The notes under the pieces are model-generated. The model was not told where the DNA came from, made no database searches, and was given only the letters and a program-made list of their open reading frames with translations. A program made the translations under genes and the position numbers. Below are positions 34,237 through 44,701 of a DNA stretch of 64,000 nt, piece by piece; within the stretch, counting starts at the first letter, position 1, and each line of letters opens with the position of its first letter. Source of the DNA: Trametopsis cervina (Eukaryota; Basidiomycota; Agaricomycetes; Polyporales; Irpicaceae); contig MU278372.1 of the NCBI GenBank assembly GCA_022385755.1, positions 372,001-436,000 of the forward strand. Reading direction: 5' to 3'.

Positions 34237-35689
34237 TGGCATCGACTGCTAGGGGCGCATGTCATATTATCTCTGATTCAGGCCTTATTGTCAACTCACA
34301 GCTTTCCATAGTGGAACGACATTACTGTCGCGGAAGCCTCTCAAGTTCCCACTCGAGACCATCGGGCATATCCTATCTTATATCCTCGAGAGCGGAGAAA
34401 GGACGAAGGCACTCCTGGCTTACTCAGAGATTTCCTGGACTTGGCGGCTTGCCTGTGCTCGTCATCTCTTTTCTTCCGTCGTTGTCACCGGCCCAGAGAG
34501 GTTTGCGAGATTCGTCGCCTTCGTACAGCTAGAGCACAGCAAGGGCTTTGCCAGCTATGTCCGCTCTCTCCGTGTGAACCCCAACTCAGAACAGGATCTT
34601 CCTCTGCCTAGGGAGGTTCTCGTAACGCCAGAAATCCTTTCCAGTGTTATCGAAGCTCTTCCGAATCTGAAGAATATTCATTTACATGCAGTCCAACTAG
34701 GAATCCCATCACAGTATGCTGTAAAGCAGACCGACGTTTTGCCTCCACCGCGATTGTTTGAAGTGGACAGCCTCACTCTTGATGAAACTACGGTAGCTAA
34801 CGGGGCGATGACAAAGAACTTGCCAAACTTCCTGAAGATATTCAGACTCTTTACGAGGATCGGCACCCTCACAGTCAAAGGCGTAACTACCACCGATTTG
34901 AACGCTTGGGCGGACCCCGACAGCCGGTTGGATACGTACCCACCATCTATATTCCCGCAAGAGCTACGAGTAGAGAAGATCGTTGGACACTTGCCCGTCA
35001 GGCTATGGCACCATTTACTGCTCCGTACTTCGACAATTCAACAACAGAGTTTGGTTGCTGTCCATCTCCATGTCTCGAGCGTGCAGGTGCAGGACATCGG
35101 AGCGTTTCTTAACGCAGGTGGGTTGAATGTTCGTTCACTAGAGATTGATGTCTGCTTCTTAGTAAATGGACATTCGGGTGAGTTGGCTCCGTTGTCTGTT
35201 AATATTGCCCGCATATTGATGATACCCTCCCTTTGGACCGAAATAGACTTATCGCACATCAACAATATGGACCTTTCAGGTTGCAAGAGCCTAGAACGTG
35301 TGACCCTCCGCCTACCTGATGATGGTGGCCATTCGATATGGAGGCTTGCCAATGGCATAGTCGCGTCGCTCCCGGGCGAGACAGTGACCCATTTGACATT
35401 TAATCGGATCGGTAGGCTAATCTGGGGCGACATGGAAGAGCAGTTGACGGACGGGCTACAACTATTGCGGTCTCTCCTTTCCAGATTCCCCGTGCTCAAG
35501 GAGGTGGCACTCATCGATATGAACTCTGACGACATCGAGGTGCTACGCTCCGGCACGAGCTACGACGAATTTCCCGATCCTATCCGTCGCTATAAAGAGT
35601 TCATCGAGGGCTTGCTTCTGACAGATCCTCAACGAAAATTTCAGCTCTTATACAAAGCCAAAGTGCTTATGGATTTGAACTTCCCGTAG
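34237..35689 (+). pseudogene. F-box-like B2, frameshifted near the start
   Basis: Paralogue of B1 and B3. By alignment the start is the ATG at 34237, but B2 has 101 nt where B3 has 102 between the start and the conserved CGGAAG codons. A 1-nt loss near 34285 puts that ATG out of frame with the F-box (FPLETIGHILSYILE, SEISWTWRLACARHLF). The F-box frame itself has an in-frame TGA upstream and no ATG before the leucine-rich part. From 34344 onward the body is intact to 35689. The family intron site is 35178-35246 (69 bp, GT-AG), and reading through it also stays open. It may be a recent pseudogene, use an unusual start, or reflect an assembly error. Confidence 0.7.
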
Positions 35690-35859
35690 ACAACGGATTT
35701 CCGGCGTGCGATGAAGGGTGTCCAGAGTCTGTCTTACTTGCCTGTGCGTATGTGGAGTCATATGCCTCCCCGTCCTTTCTCTTGGAACTTACACATAACC
35801 AGCCTTCACTTTATCTAGATAGTAGTCCTTGTACACTCGCACCTGAGTTATACCAATCA

Positions 35860-36640
35860 TCAGTACATGGATTTACAAGAGTGTTCATCAGAAGCAACGA
35901 ATAAATCACGCAGTGCATCTACTATTCGGCTCGGCACCTGCTCGCCCTCAACTCTGGGTATATATAAGCTGTCACTAACCCACAGAATCTTTTCCTGCTC
36001 TTTCACCCACAGGAGCCCCACGCTCGCGACGCTCGTCACTCCCAGGACGCCTCGCGCATCCACTCTCACGAGTTTCGGTTACATCGTGCCCACAAACGCA
36101 GCATCGCACCATCGTGCGGCTGCCCCGTCTGACAAACGCACCCTCTATCGCGCAACCCCGCTGCACATGCAGAGCAAAGAAGTTGCATGCATCGTACGCC
36201 CGACTGTACCGCCCTACCACCAAGAGTACCAAAGGGATGCCATGATAGGCGACTGCCGTTCAACAAACCACCCGGTGCTGTCGTCGAACGGTTGAGCAGA
36301 CGGACCAGGGCGCTGTCCTCGCTGAGGTTCGGCGTGCCTACCGTCTGGCGGTCCTATCAGACTGCCCTGCGAGCCCCAGTAACGCAGCGTACGGGCGTTG
36401 CTCAGGGTCGTCCGTCGGCATAACTCGAAGTACGGTGCTGGAGGTCTCTTGGGTGCACGACCGCTTGCGGCTCTCTTGGGGCAGTGTACTGAGGAGGGAA
36501 TTGTCGGAATAGGAATAGGAATTCTCGTTCGCGAGGTGCTGTGGCTTTATGCCACAGCATACCGAACCACTTGGGCGCGGTCCGTTCCTTTCAGTGGGGC
36601 TGTCCCACTCAATTTTTGGATGCCTAGCAACCCTCGAGGG
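35860..36640 (+). repeat. TATA-led structured repeat, copy 1
   Basis: About 700-bp repeat shared with 38.8-39.5 kb, and in reverse at 60.5-61.3 and 61.9-62.6 kb. It has a TATA-like box at 35959-35966, then a CT-rich leader and the conserved block 36016-36062 (cgacgctcgtc ... cgcctcgcgc). A stem-loop lies at 36537-36559 (9-bp arms), and an end motif caatttttgga near 36610. I find no reading frame conserved across copies. Confidence 0.7.
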
Positions 36641-36654
36641 AGCATATTTTAAGT

Positions 36655-36890
36655 CTTGTGCAGTCAGCATATTTCAGTCATGCAGCACAATTGGGATGCC
36701 TTCCAATGGAGTATAATCCTGCGTTAAATACCACTATATTCCTCCTACTCCAACTTTTCGATAAACATATCCCTTCGTCCTCGCCTTGCATCACAAGCCT
36801 TCTCGGACACGCACTGAGATGGATGATGTCGTACAGCAGGCCGCTACCTTCGGTCTGGATCAGTTCTTGCATTGCAGGCTGTATGTGGGA
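36655..36890 (-). pseudogene. Relic fragment of the COG2907-type FAD protein gene
   Basis: Positions 36774-36880 match 41213-41320 inside the intact gene. Translated on the minus strand, LLYDIIHLSACPRRLVM corresponds to LLYDIFRFNACARRLVM. The part 36663-36690 also matches intron sequence at 41070-41095. The rest of the gene is absent. Confidence 0.75.
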
Positions 36891-37107
36891 TGTACGGACC
36901 CGCGCGGTCAGTCAGCAAGCGCCCATTATCTACCTGTCCTTCACTCCTCTGTTATCTCCTCCATGAGTGCAACCTCCAGTGCCAGAGTGCTTCTGTGTGC
37001 TAATAATATAGATAAATCTTGATCAGGTTCGTCAAGTTTGCACATAATCCATTCAACTTGCCACCGGGTCTTGACACAGTCCTCGTCGGTCGTCGACGTG
37101 TGCGTGA
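36891..37107. other. Short intergenic, B3 promoter region
   Basis: Shares sequence with the upstream regions of B1 and B2. No gene. Confidence 0.5.
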
Positions 37108-38525
37108 ATGGAGTCTACTGCTGGGTACGTACGTCTATATTGTTTCTCATTCAGAGCATATTATCAACACATGGTCTTCCGTAGTGAATCGACGTTGGAA
37201 TTGCGGAAGCCTTCCGAGCTCCCATATGAGATCATCGAATATATCCTATCTTATATCCTCGGGAGCGGAGAAAGGACGAAGACAAATCTGACTTACTCTG
37301 AGATCTCCTGGACTTGGCGGCTTGCCTGCGCACGATATCTCTTCTCTTCTATTGTCGTCGCCGGTGCAGACAAATTCCCGAGATTTGTCGCCTTCATACA
37401 GCTAGAGCGCAACAAGCGTTTTGCGAGCTGCATCCGCTCCCTCCTTGTGAAACCCAAGCCAGAACCTGGTCCTCATCCGAGTGGGGAGGTTTTCGTAACG
37501 TCGGGAATCCTTTCCAGTGTCCTCGATGCTCTCCCGAATCTGAAGGATGTCCATTTGCATGCGGTCCGACTAGAAATTACATCGCAGTGTCCTGTGAAGC
37601 GGACCGACGTTTTGCCTCCACCGCGGTTGTTTGAAGTGGACAGTCTCACTCTCGATGGCATGACGACGGCTAACGGGGGCATGACAAAGAACTTGCCAAA
37701 CTTCCTGAAGATATTCAGACTGTTTGCGAGGATCGGCACCCTCAAAGTCAGCGCTGCACCAACTATCGCCGACTTAAACGCATGGACGGACCCCGACAGC
37801 CAGTTTGATACGTACCCGCCGTCTATATTCCCTCCACAGCTGCAGGTAGACAGGATCGTTGGAGACTTTCCTGTCAAGCTCTGGCATCACTTCCTGCTCC
37901 GTACTTCGACGATTGAACAACAGAGTTTGGTCGCTGTCGATCTCCGCGTCCCGGTTGAGCAGATGCGAGACATTGGAGCATTCCTCAACGCAGGTGGATC
38001 GAATGTTCGTTCGCTAGTAATTCATGTATCCCCAGTGACCAGGCGTTTTGGTGAGTCAGTTGCGTAGTCTGCTGATATAATCCGCTGATGCACTCTCTTT
38101 ATATTGAGATAGATTTCTCGAACATTGCTGTTGACATGGACCTGTCGGCTTGCACGAACCTAGAACGTGTGGCTTTGCACCTTCCTGGTCAGGGAGGCCA
38201 CTCGAGATGGACGCTTATAAACGGCATAGTCTCGTCTCTTCCTATCGAGACCGTGGCTCGTTTGACGCTTGTTGGCGCGAGCATGATGATCTGGAGCGAC
38301 CTACAAGACGGACTCATAGACGGACTCCAACGTTTGCAATCCCTTCTTTCGAGGTTTTATGTGCTCAAGGAGGTGGTACTCGTCGATATTAACTACGACG
38401 ACTATATGCCGGATCCTATCGCTCACTACAAGAAGTTCGTTGAGGGCTTCCTTCTGACTGATACTCGACGAAGTTTTCAGCTTTTGTACAAAACCCACGC
38501 GCCGATGGATTCGAACTTCACATAG
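37108..38525 (+). CDS. F-box-like protein B3
   Basis: 451 aa; exons 37108-38050 and 38113-38525, phase-1 intron at the family position (G joined to AT gives Asp, FDFSNIAVDMDLSAC). F-box-like region SELPYEIIEYILSYILG, then YSEISWTWRLACARYLFS. Body blocks: LDALPNLKDVHLHAV, LPNFLKIFRLFARIGTLKV, LQVDRIVGDFPVKLWHHFL, FLNAGGSNVRS, SSLPIETVARLTL. It is close to B2 at DNA level, including the flanks, and its frame is intact, so it is the likely functional partner of the damaged B2. It is followed by copy 2 of the TATA-led repeat. Confidence 0.85.
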
Positions 38526-38799
38526 ACATGACGGATTCCTGGTCTGCGGTGAAGCACGTCTGGAGTCTGTCATAGTTACCTGTGCGTATATACAGTTATA
38601 TGACTCTTTTTTTATCTTACCTTCAGGTGCATGACAACCAGCTTTCATTTGAATAGATAACAACTGTTATACACTAGTACCTGCGCTGTACTGAACATCA
38701 CTATATGGATTCTACTGTTTATGCGTGACTGAGTGCTACCGCAAGAACAGCAATTCCCTTCCTTCCTCAACACCATCATCATAGAGCTTCTCGAACGAG

Positions 38800-39545
38800 G
38801 ATAATCAGAAGCAACGATTAAATTACACAGCACAACTCGCTGTTCGGCTCGATGCCAGTCCGCACTCAATACTGGGTACATATACCTGTCGCTAACCTCA
38901 GGCTCCCTTCCTCTCTCTCACCCACGGGAAGCCCACGCTCGCGACGCTCGTCAACCCCAGGACGCCTCGCGCGTCCACCCTCGCGAGCAACGGTCACACC
39001 GTTCCCACAAACGCAGCATCGCACCGCCGTGCAGCTGCCCTATCCGGCAAACGTGCCCTCTATCGCGCGTCCCCGCTGCACAGACAGAGTAAAGAAGCTG
39101 CACGCATCGTCTGTCCGACTGTACCGACCTACCGCCCTGGGTACTTATCCAGTGCGTTTGACAGACAACCGCGAGTGCAACATGTACCCCGACTCTGTTG
39201 TTGAATGGGTGAGCAGATGGACCAGGGCGGCGTCCTCATTGAGGTTCGGCGTGCCTGCCGTCTGGCGGTCCTATCGGACTGCCTCGCGAGCCCCAGTACA
39301 CGCGAAGCAGCGTACGCATGTTGCTACCCACGGCTGTACATATGGCATACGTTGGGAGTACGGTGCTAGGGAGGCTCTCGGGAACACGACCGCTTGCGGT
39401 TCTCTTGGGGCGGCGTACTGAGGAGGGACTTGTTGGGATAGGAACAATCGTCCGCGAGGTGCTATGGCTGTGCCCCATAGCGTACCAAAACACTTCGGTG
39501 TGGGGCTGTCCCAACCAATTTTTGGAAATCTAGCAACCCTTAGGG
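38800..39545 (+). repeat. TATA-led structured repeat, copy 2
   Basis: Matches copy 1 over its whole length. TATA-like acatatacc at 38878-38886; conserved block about 38937-38983. The stem-loop at 39461-39481 has arms gctatgg and ccatagc: one pair has changed to A-T relative to copy 1 but still pairs. End motif caatttttgga at 39515-39525. It abuts the 3' end of the FAD protein gene. Confidence 0.7.
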
Positions 39546-39609
39546 GAGCATATTTATCAAGTCTACTGTAGTATACAACAGCGGTATGATCTTCAATACT
39601 TTCGATCAC

Positions 39610-41821
39610 TCACCTCGTCATCCGAAGGAGAGCCTCCACTACCCACACCGCAAGGCCGACCCCCATGCCCATCAACACCAGTACGATACCAGCCACATGC
39701 CCGACGACGCTCCTCAAGCCCGTGATCTCCACCAGGTCAAACACAGATGCGTACCAAACGGGGCGGGGGTCGTGGTCCGCTTCGCGCACGACGAACGGCG
39801 GGCGAACCGTTCGAGTATCTTTCCCTTCACTCCATTCTCCGTCTCCGCCTGTTCGCGTGCTGTCGCCGACGCTCAGCGCGGCACGCAGCCCCGCCGTGAA
39901 CCCGTCTTCGTGGAACCCGTACTTGAGCCAGGCCCCGGCGTACGATATGCCGCGCGTGTTTTGGATCGTGTGTATCTCGCGTTGTGCGCGGAGAGCCTTG
40001 AGATAAGAGTATGGCAAGTGGATTGAGTTATGTCAGCTGCATCCAATAGAAGGAGAGGCCATCGGCGTACCTTTGCGTCAAGCACGGGATGGTCGTACGC
40101 GTATCGTCCGACAACGGACTCGGCGCGCGGCTCGAACGGTGGATTGAGTGTAACGAGCACAGGACCGTGCTTATGTTCGGGTATATGTTGTAGGGCGTTC
40201 ATCCAGTCTGGTAGTAGTCAGTATATGGGACGCGCGACGTGTATGGTGGAGGTGCTTACATGTCCTGTGTCAATGTATGCGTTCGAATCAGTAAGGGCTT
40301 GGTTTATTTAAAGCAAAGATAGACGCACAAGGATAGGCGATCCACCCCTCCATTTTCGCACCCCTGCGTACCGTCTTCACGCTTAGAGTCGCCAGAGAGC
40401 GTCAAGTAGTTCCAACAAGACCACGCTACTCTATCCTTCGGCATCAACTAAACCCACGGTCAGATGTCCCGCATTCACAAGATTCGCAATAAAAACCGCA
40501 CCCTAGTATCCGAATGCAAAACCGCCTCGTTCCGATTCCACTCAAACGCGCCAAGGATCCGTTCCTCCTCCTCCGTGACCTCACCATAACGCAGCAGCCG
40601 TAGTGTCGTGTCCGAATGGCAGGCCAAAATCACGTGGTCGAATTCTTCAACCGCGGAAGAGGAGAGGTGTAGACGGGCTTTGTGCCCGGTGGCAGAGGAG
40701 GGATAGGTAGAGACGCCGTGGATAGGCATGTTGAGGTGCAGCTGGGAGGATGGGAGAGCGGAGAAGATCTGGTTCACGTAGACTCGGCTGTAGAGCCTAC
40801 GTCAGAATTGTTTGAATGCAGGGTACGGTGAGAGGATCACTTACCTGCCGCCGCGGAGTGTGAGCCACGAGGGCTTGCCGGTGAGTTGCAGGAGATGGTG
40901 ATTGTTTAGAAAGCGGATCTAATCAGACGTAGGTGAAGCAAATAAGTGTGGTTCACAGAGCAGGACTGAGACAAGCACGTACTAGAGTCTTTGCGGGGAA
41001 GTCGAGAGCGCATTTATCTGCAGGTGTACTCCAGATGGCTGCCGTCATAGGCTACACGTCCCGTTAAATAGTCAGCATACTTCAGTGCAGCACATGTCTC
41101 GAAGCACTCACAAGCAGATAATCATCTCTAAACGTATCACTATACCCCTCCCGGCGCAGGTACTCCCCAACAGAAATCTCGTCCCCGTCCTCGCGCCCCC
41201 TAACCCGGTTCTTCCTCGTCCTCCGCTCATCCATCACAAGCCTCCTCGCGCACGCATTGAACCGGAAGATATCATACAGCAGCCTCCACATCCTCGGCTC
41301 GAACCACCTCCTGTATTGCGTAAAAAATGCGCGCACGCCGTTCGCGTTCCCCGCCCACTCGAACGCGCCGCCGTCGCGCGAGACACTGAAGGTCATGTCG
41401 GTGGGCTGGATCGCGGATTTGAGGGAGGGGTACAGGGCGAGGAAGCGCAGGAAGTTGGGGTAGGTGCTTGGGTTGAAGACGATCTAGGTTGGTGTGTGAG
41501 GTTGCGGTGCGAAGTAGAAGGGGATGGGACGTACGAAGCCTCTGATGAAAGCGGGTGCGTTCAGGTAGGTCAATGAGATATGACGGGACGATGAACTCAC
41601 GTATCGACGTCTACCTCTGGAGACAGTTTGTCTTTCTTGAACTTGACTGTATGCGCGTGCCCGCCTGGACGACTGTCCGCTTCGAATAGGTGAACTTCAT
41701 GGTCACTATATTCATTCAACAACTACATATACGAATCAGCGGACATCATAAGTAGTAGCTATATGCTCACCCAAGTAGCAGCGAGACCTGACACGCCCGA
41801 CCCGACAACGGCGACCTTCAT
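39610..41821 (-). CDS. COG2907-type FAD/NAD(P)-binding oxidoreductase with 7- and 5-nt exons
   Basis: 542 aa; exons 41821-41771, 41722-41601, 41541-41535, 41483-41112, 41051-40983, 40918-40845, 40787-40502, 40447-40329, 40264-40260, 40207-40071, 39996-39610. Starts MKVAVVGSGVSGLAATW, a GxGxxG dinucleotide-binding motif, followed by the Glu-ended strand VHLFEAD and GGHAHTV. The family motif DTGFIVFNPSTYPN assembles only with a 7-nt exon, and LSLTYWMNALQ only with a 5-nt exon. Then VTLNPP, ISYAGAWLKYGFHEDG, and a C-terminal membrane segment (VGHVAGIVLVLMGMGVGLAV). Bacterial relatives often sit beside cyclopropane-fatty-acid synthase-like genes; the substrate is unknown. The stop TGA overlaps a good splice donor (AGGTGAGT), so an alternative end is possible. 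Confidence 0.88.
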
Positions 41822-44701
41822 GGTAGCGGTGAAGAGCAGTCTAAGAGTAACAGAGGATGGGGCGGGGCATCTTGTGGACGCGTAATGTGACAGGGAGCAT
41901 AATTACCTGATGTGTCCGATGGTTGATCCCAACAGCGAACGATCTTCAGCTCGTGCTTCGATGAGGCGGGTCCGGGAGGCGGCCGATCGTGCACGTTCTC
42001 TGACAGTACGAATGTGTGCTTGATCAAACATACACTTCAAAGATGAGATATGGAGATATATGCGGGCAAACATAGCAGTGGGCATCATCTACGTGCGCTT
42101 ATGATCGCGCGCCGCCTGTTAGGATGCTCATCGTGCAGGAACATGAGGTCATTGTATGGCAGGACCACTGCAAAACATATTGAACGCGATAACGTGACTT
42201 CGTCGGCGTCGTCACGGTGGTCGGTGTGAACGGATGCTCACAGTGCGCTGAAGAAAACACGCTGAGACCGTGCGTCGTTTCGGAACAGTAGACACTCTAC
42301 AAATCCAAGACGACACTAGGTCCGCGGTGACTTCAGCCGCATGCTACAGTCCTCTGCAAGACACGGTCTCTGTCATAGTCCAGGAAGCCTCCCAGTATTG
42401 ACAATCGTACGACCGGAGGATTTTGCGGCACCCAGAACGGCCCAGGAATCGAGAATTGACATTGAGGCTGAAAGCTAGCGGTTAGTTGCTACCCGGACTG
42501 GCAGGGCTTTTCGGTGCAGTGGAGCCTCAATAATTGCCTGCAGGTGGCCACCAGAAGAGGGTTGTGCTAGACATGTCGAGACCAGACGTTCGCTGCGAGA
42601 AACGAGAGCAGTGAAGGAAGAACGTCCATCGGTGCGAATAGCGTCCGCGTAACACCGACCGAATTGACGCGTCAACTTCCAGAGCCCAAGAGCAAGCTGT
42701 GTTGTAGCCCAGGCCTGTCCAGACTGCAAGTCCTTTGTGGCGGATGCTATATTCGCAAAGTTCACGAGACACGTCGAGTCAACAGCAGACTAGAAGACAC
42801 GCCTGCAGTAGCGGAGCATACCCTCGCGTAACGTAACCAGATAACGGAGGTGATGAGAGGCTGTCATTGGACACAAGTTCCGACGAATATCCCAGGTTAT
42901 TTGATGGTGCGCCTGGAGGCGGCTGAGGTGCAAAGACGGGAGTTGAGGCGACAGCGGGAGAACCTCGACGCTTATTGCGACCATTGTAAGATGTGAGAAT
43001 TTGCGGACTGGGCCACAAAGATCCGCATTCAATGTCCAGCGGACACGCTCGCAGCGCTCAATCCGCTGTACTGAAGAGCGACACTTGTCAGCGTCACACG
43101 ATATCAAAAGAGGTGTGAGCCGCATTTCCAAGCTTCCGTAAAGATGACGGCCGTACCTCAGCTAGCGGTACATGCATTACGGGAATTCAGGGTCATGTGC
43201 GCGCGTACGATCGAACTAAACGTGTTGGCGGTCAGCCCAAGCTCACCTCCTGCGACGCCCGCCGCCTGCTTTGAAAACCGTGAGCCCCCATGAGGCTGGC
43301 CAATACCCCGCTCTGTCGCCCTCTCGGAGAGGCAACCGACCCTGCGGCTTCCATATGGAACCTGCGCGGTGTGGGATCACCGACATAAGACGTAGTTAGC
43401 GCCCCCGCTTCGTCGGCGGACGATGGAGGGTGGCTTTGGCTTGCTCAGTGCGATGAAGGCTGTCAGCCAGGGTCAGCCGCGGCGGCCGGCTGTTGTGGAC
43501 GACTATAAGTCCATGGACATGGTCGACGGATCAGAGGGCGAGGGATTTTTGCTGTAGGCAGACGGGGCTTGCGGGTGATCAATCGATGTCGGTGAAGGGG
43601 AGATCCATCGTGGATTAAAGTAGCAGATCAGGGCTAGGGACGACGGAGCGACGAGGCGGCTTGTCTGCGGGGAATGTGCTGCTTGTCGTGAACGCTGTCC
43701 TCGACGCTGGCAGGCACCCAGCCAAAAGCGCGCTTTCACGAGGCCAGGCCTGTGCAAAAGTCGCCGGAAATGAACCCATGCGGTTTGTGTTCCATGCCGG
43801 CGACTGATTGGAGGCTGTACACTTGCATAAGTGACAACAAAAATTTGTTCCACTGACCTTTGTGCAGGGTCCTCGAGTCTGGCGTTTCACGGAGGACCAG
43901 GTGCACAGCGTGTCTGACTTTGTGTCCGCCACTACACTTCAGCACGAGACGTAGCAGGGTGCAATTACGAGCGAATGTATGCTGTATGCGAGATAAGTCG
44001 AGGATGGTAGTTCCGGAGGAGGAGGACGTCGGTAGAGGCGAGGTGCCAAGCGCATCCAATGGGGGAGTTGGCTGGAGCCGCGGCATGCGTTTGCCGAGAA
44101 CAAGTTGCGAGGGATTAATATTGTGTGACGAAGGGACCCTGAGACGGTCCGCGCGTGACTGGAGACCCAAGGCGAGCATTACCTATTAGCCTGCTCCTTC
44201 GCTCATGCATCCCTCAGTTCTGCTCTCGAACGGCCACGACCACGACCAACAGGATTCGTGTGCAGTCGGTCCACACTGCCGCCCCCTGTCTCCTCCTCGG
44301 GTTACTGAACACAGCGGACGCCGGCCGCGATAGGCAGTACCGACGAATTCCAAGCCACACACTCCCCTGCCGAGACCTGCCAGTTTGATCGCACACACCT
44401 TGGGATTTTCCTTGGTATTCGGCATCCATCACTAGCCGCTGTGGCCAAACCTTTTCTTACTCTCCACCTTCTTCCTATCATACGCCCATCTGCGTCTTGC
44501 CTCGTCTCGTTCTCGCCCTTGCTCTTGCTTACGACCTGCACGCTCTGAGACGACCACTCCGACGATACACTCTTTATACGACTTGCCTCACTCTACGCTG
44601 ACTTGCACTGCCTTCCGACGTTACTAGGAAACACTTCCTGAATTCTGAGACCGCATATATCCACAACCAAGGCAAGCGAATAACCAAGAACGTAGACAAG
44701 G
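41822..44701. other. 2.9-kb region without a confident gene
   Basis: Both strands are broken into short frames. On the minus strand between about 44180 and 42475 several Ser/Pro-rich open stretches (for example around 43503-43620 and 42780-43018) could be exons of one poorly conserved gene, but I found no splice model or domain that holds. The last 300 bp are CT-rich and should be the 5' leader of the antiporter gene. Confidence 0.4.

Noticed and set aside
36338..36670. Minus-strand ORF in repeat copy 1 similar to copy 2 frames
   Set aside because: Conserved residues near the end (a KYAP..RVAR..PKI..DSPT pattern) occur in two copies, but the frame shifts or stops in the region of the hairpin, so I kept it as repeat.
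38852..39421. 189-aa plus-strand ORF in repeat copy 2 as a gene
   Set aside because: The frame is broken in copies 1 and 3; only short peptides are shared, so coding is not supported.
43860..44189. Plus-strand 109-aa ORF
   Set aside because: Antisense to equally weak frames, no features; not enough to call.
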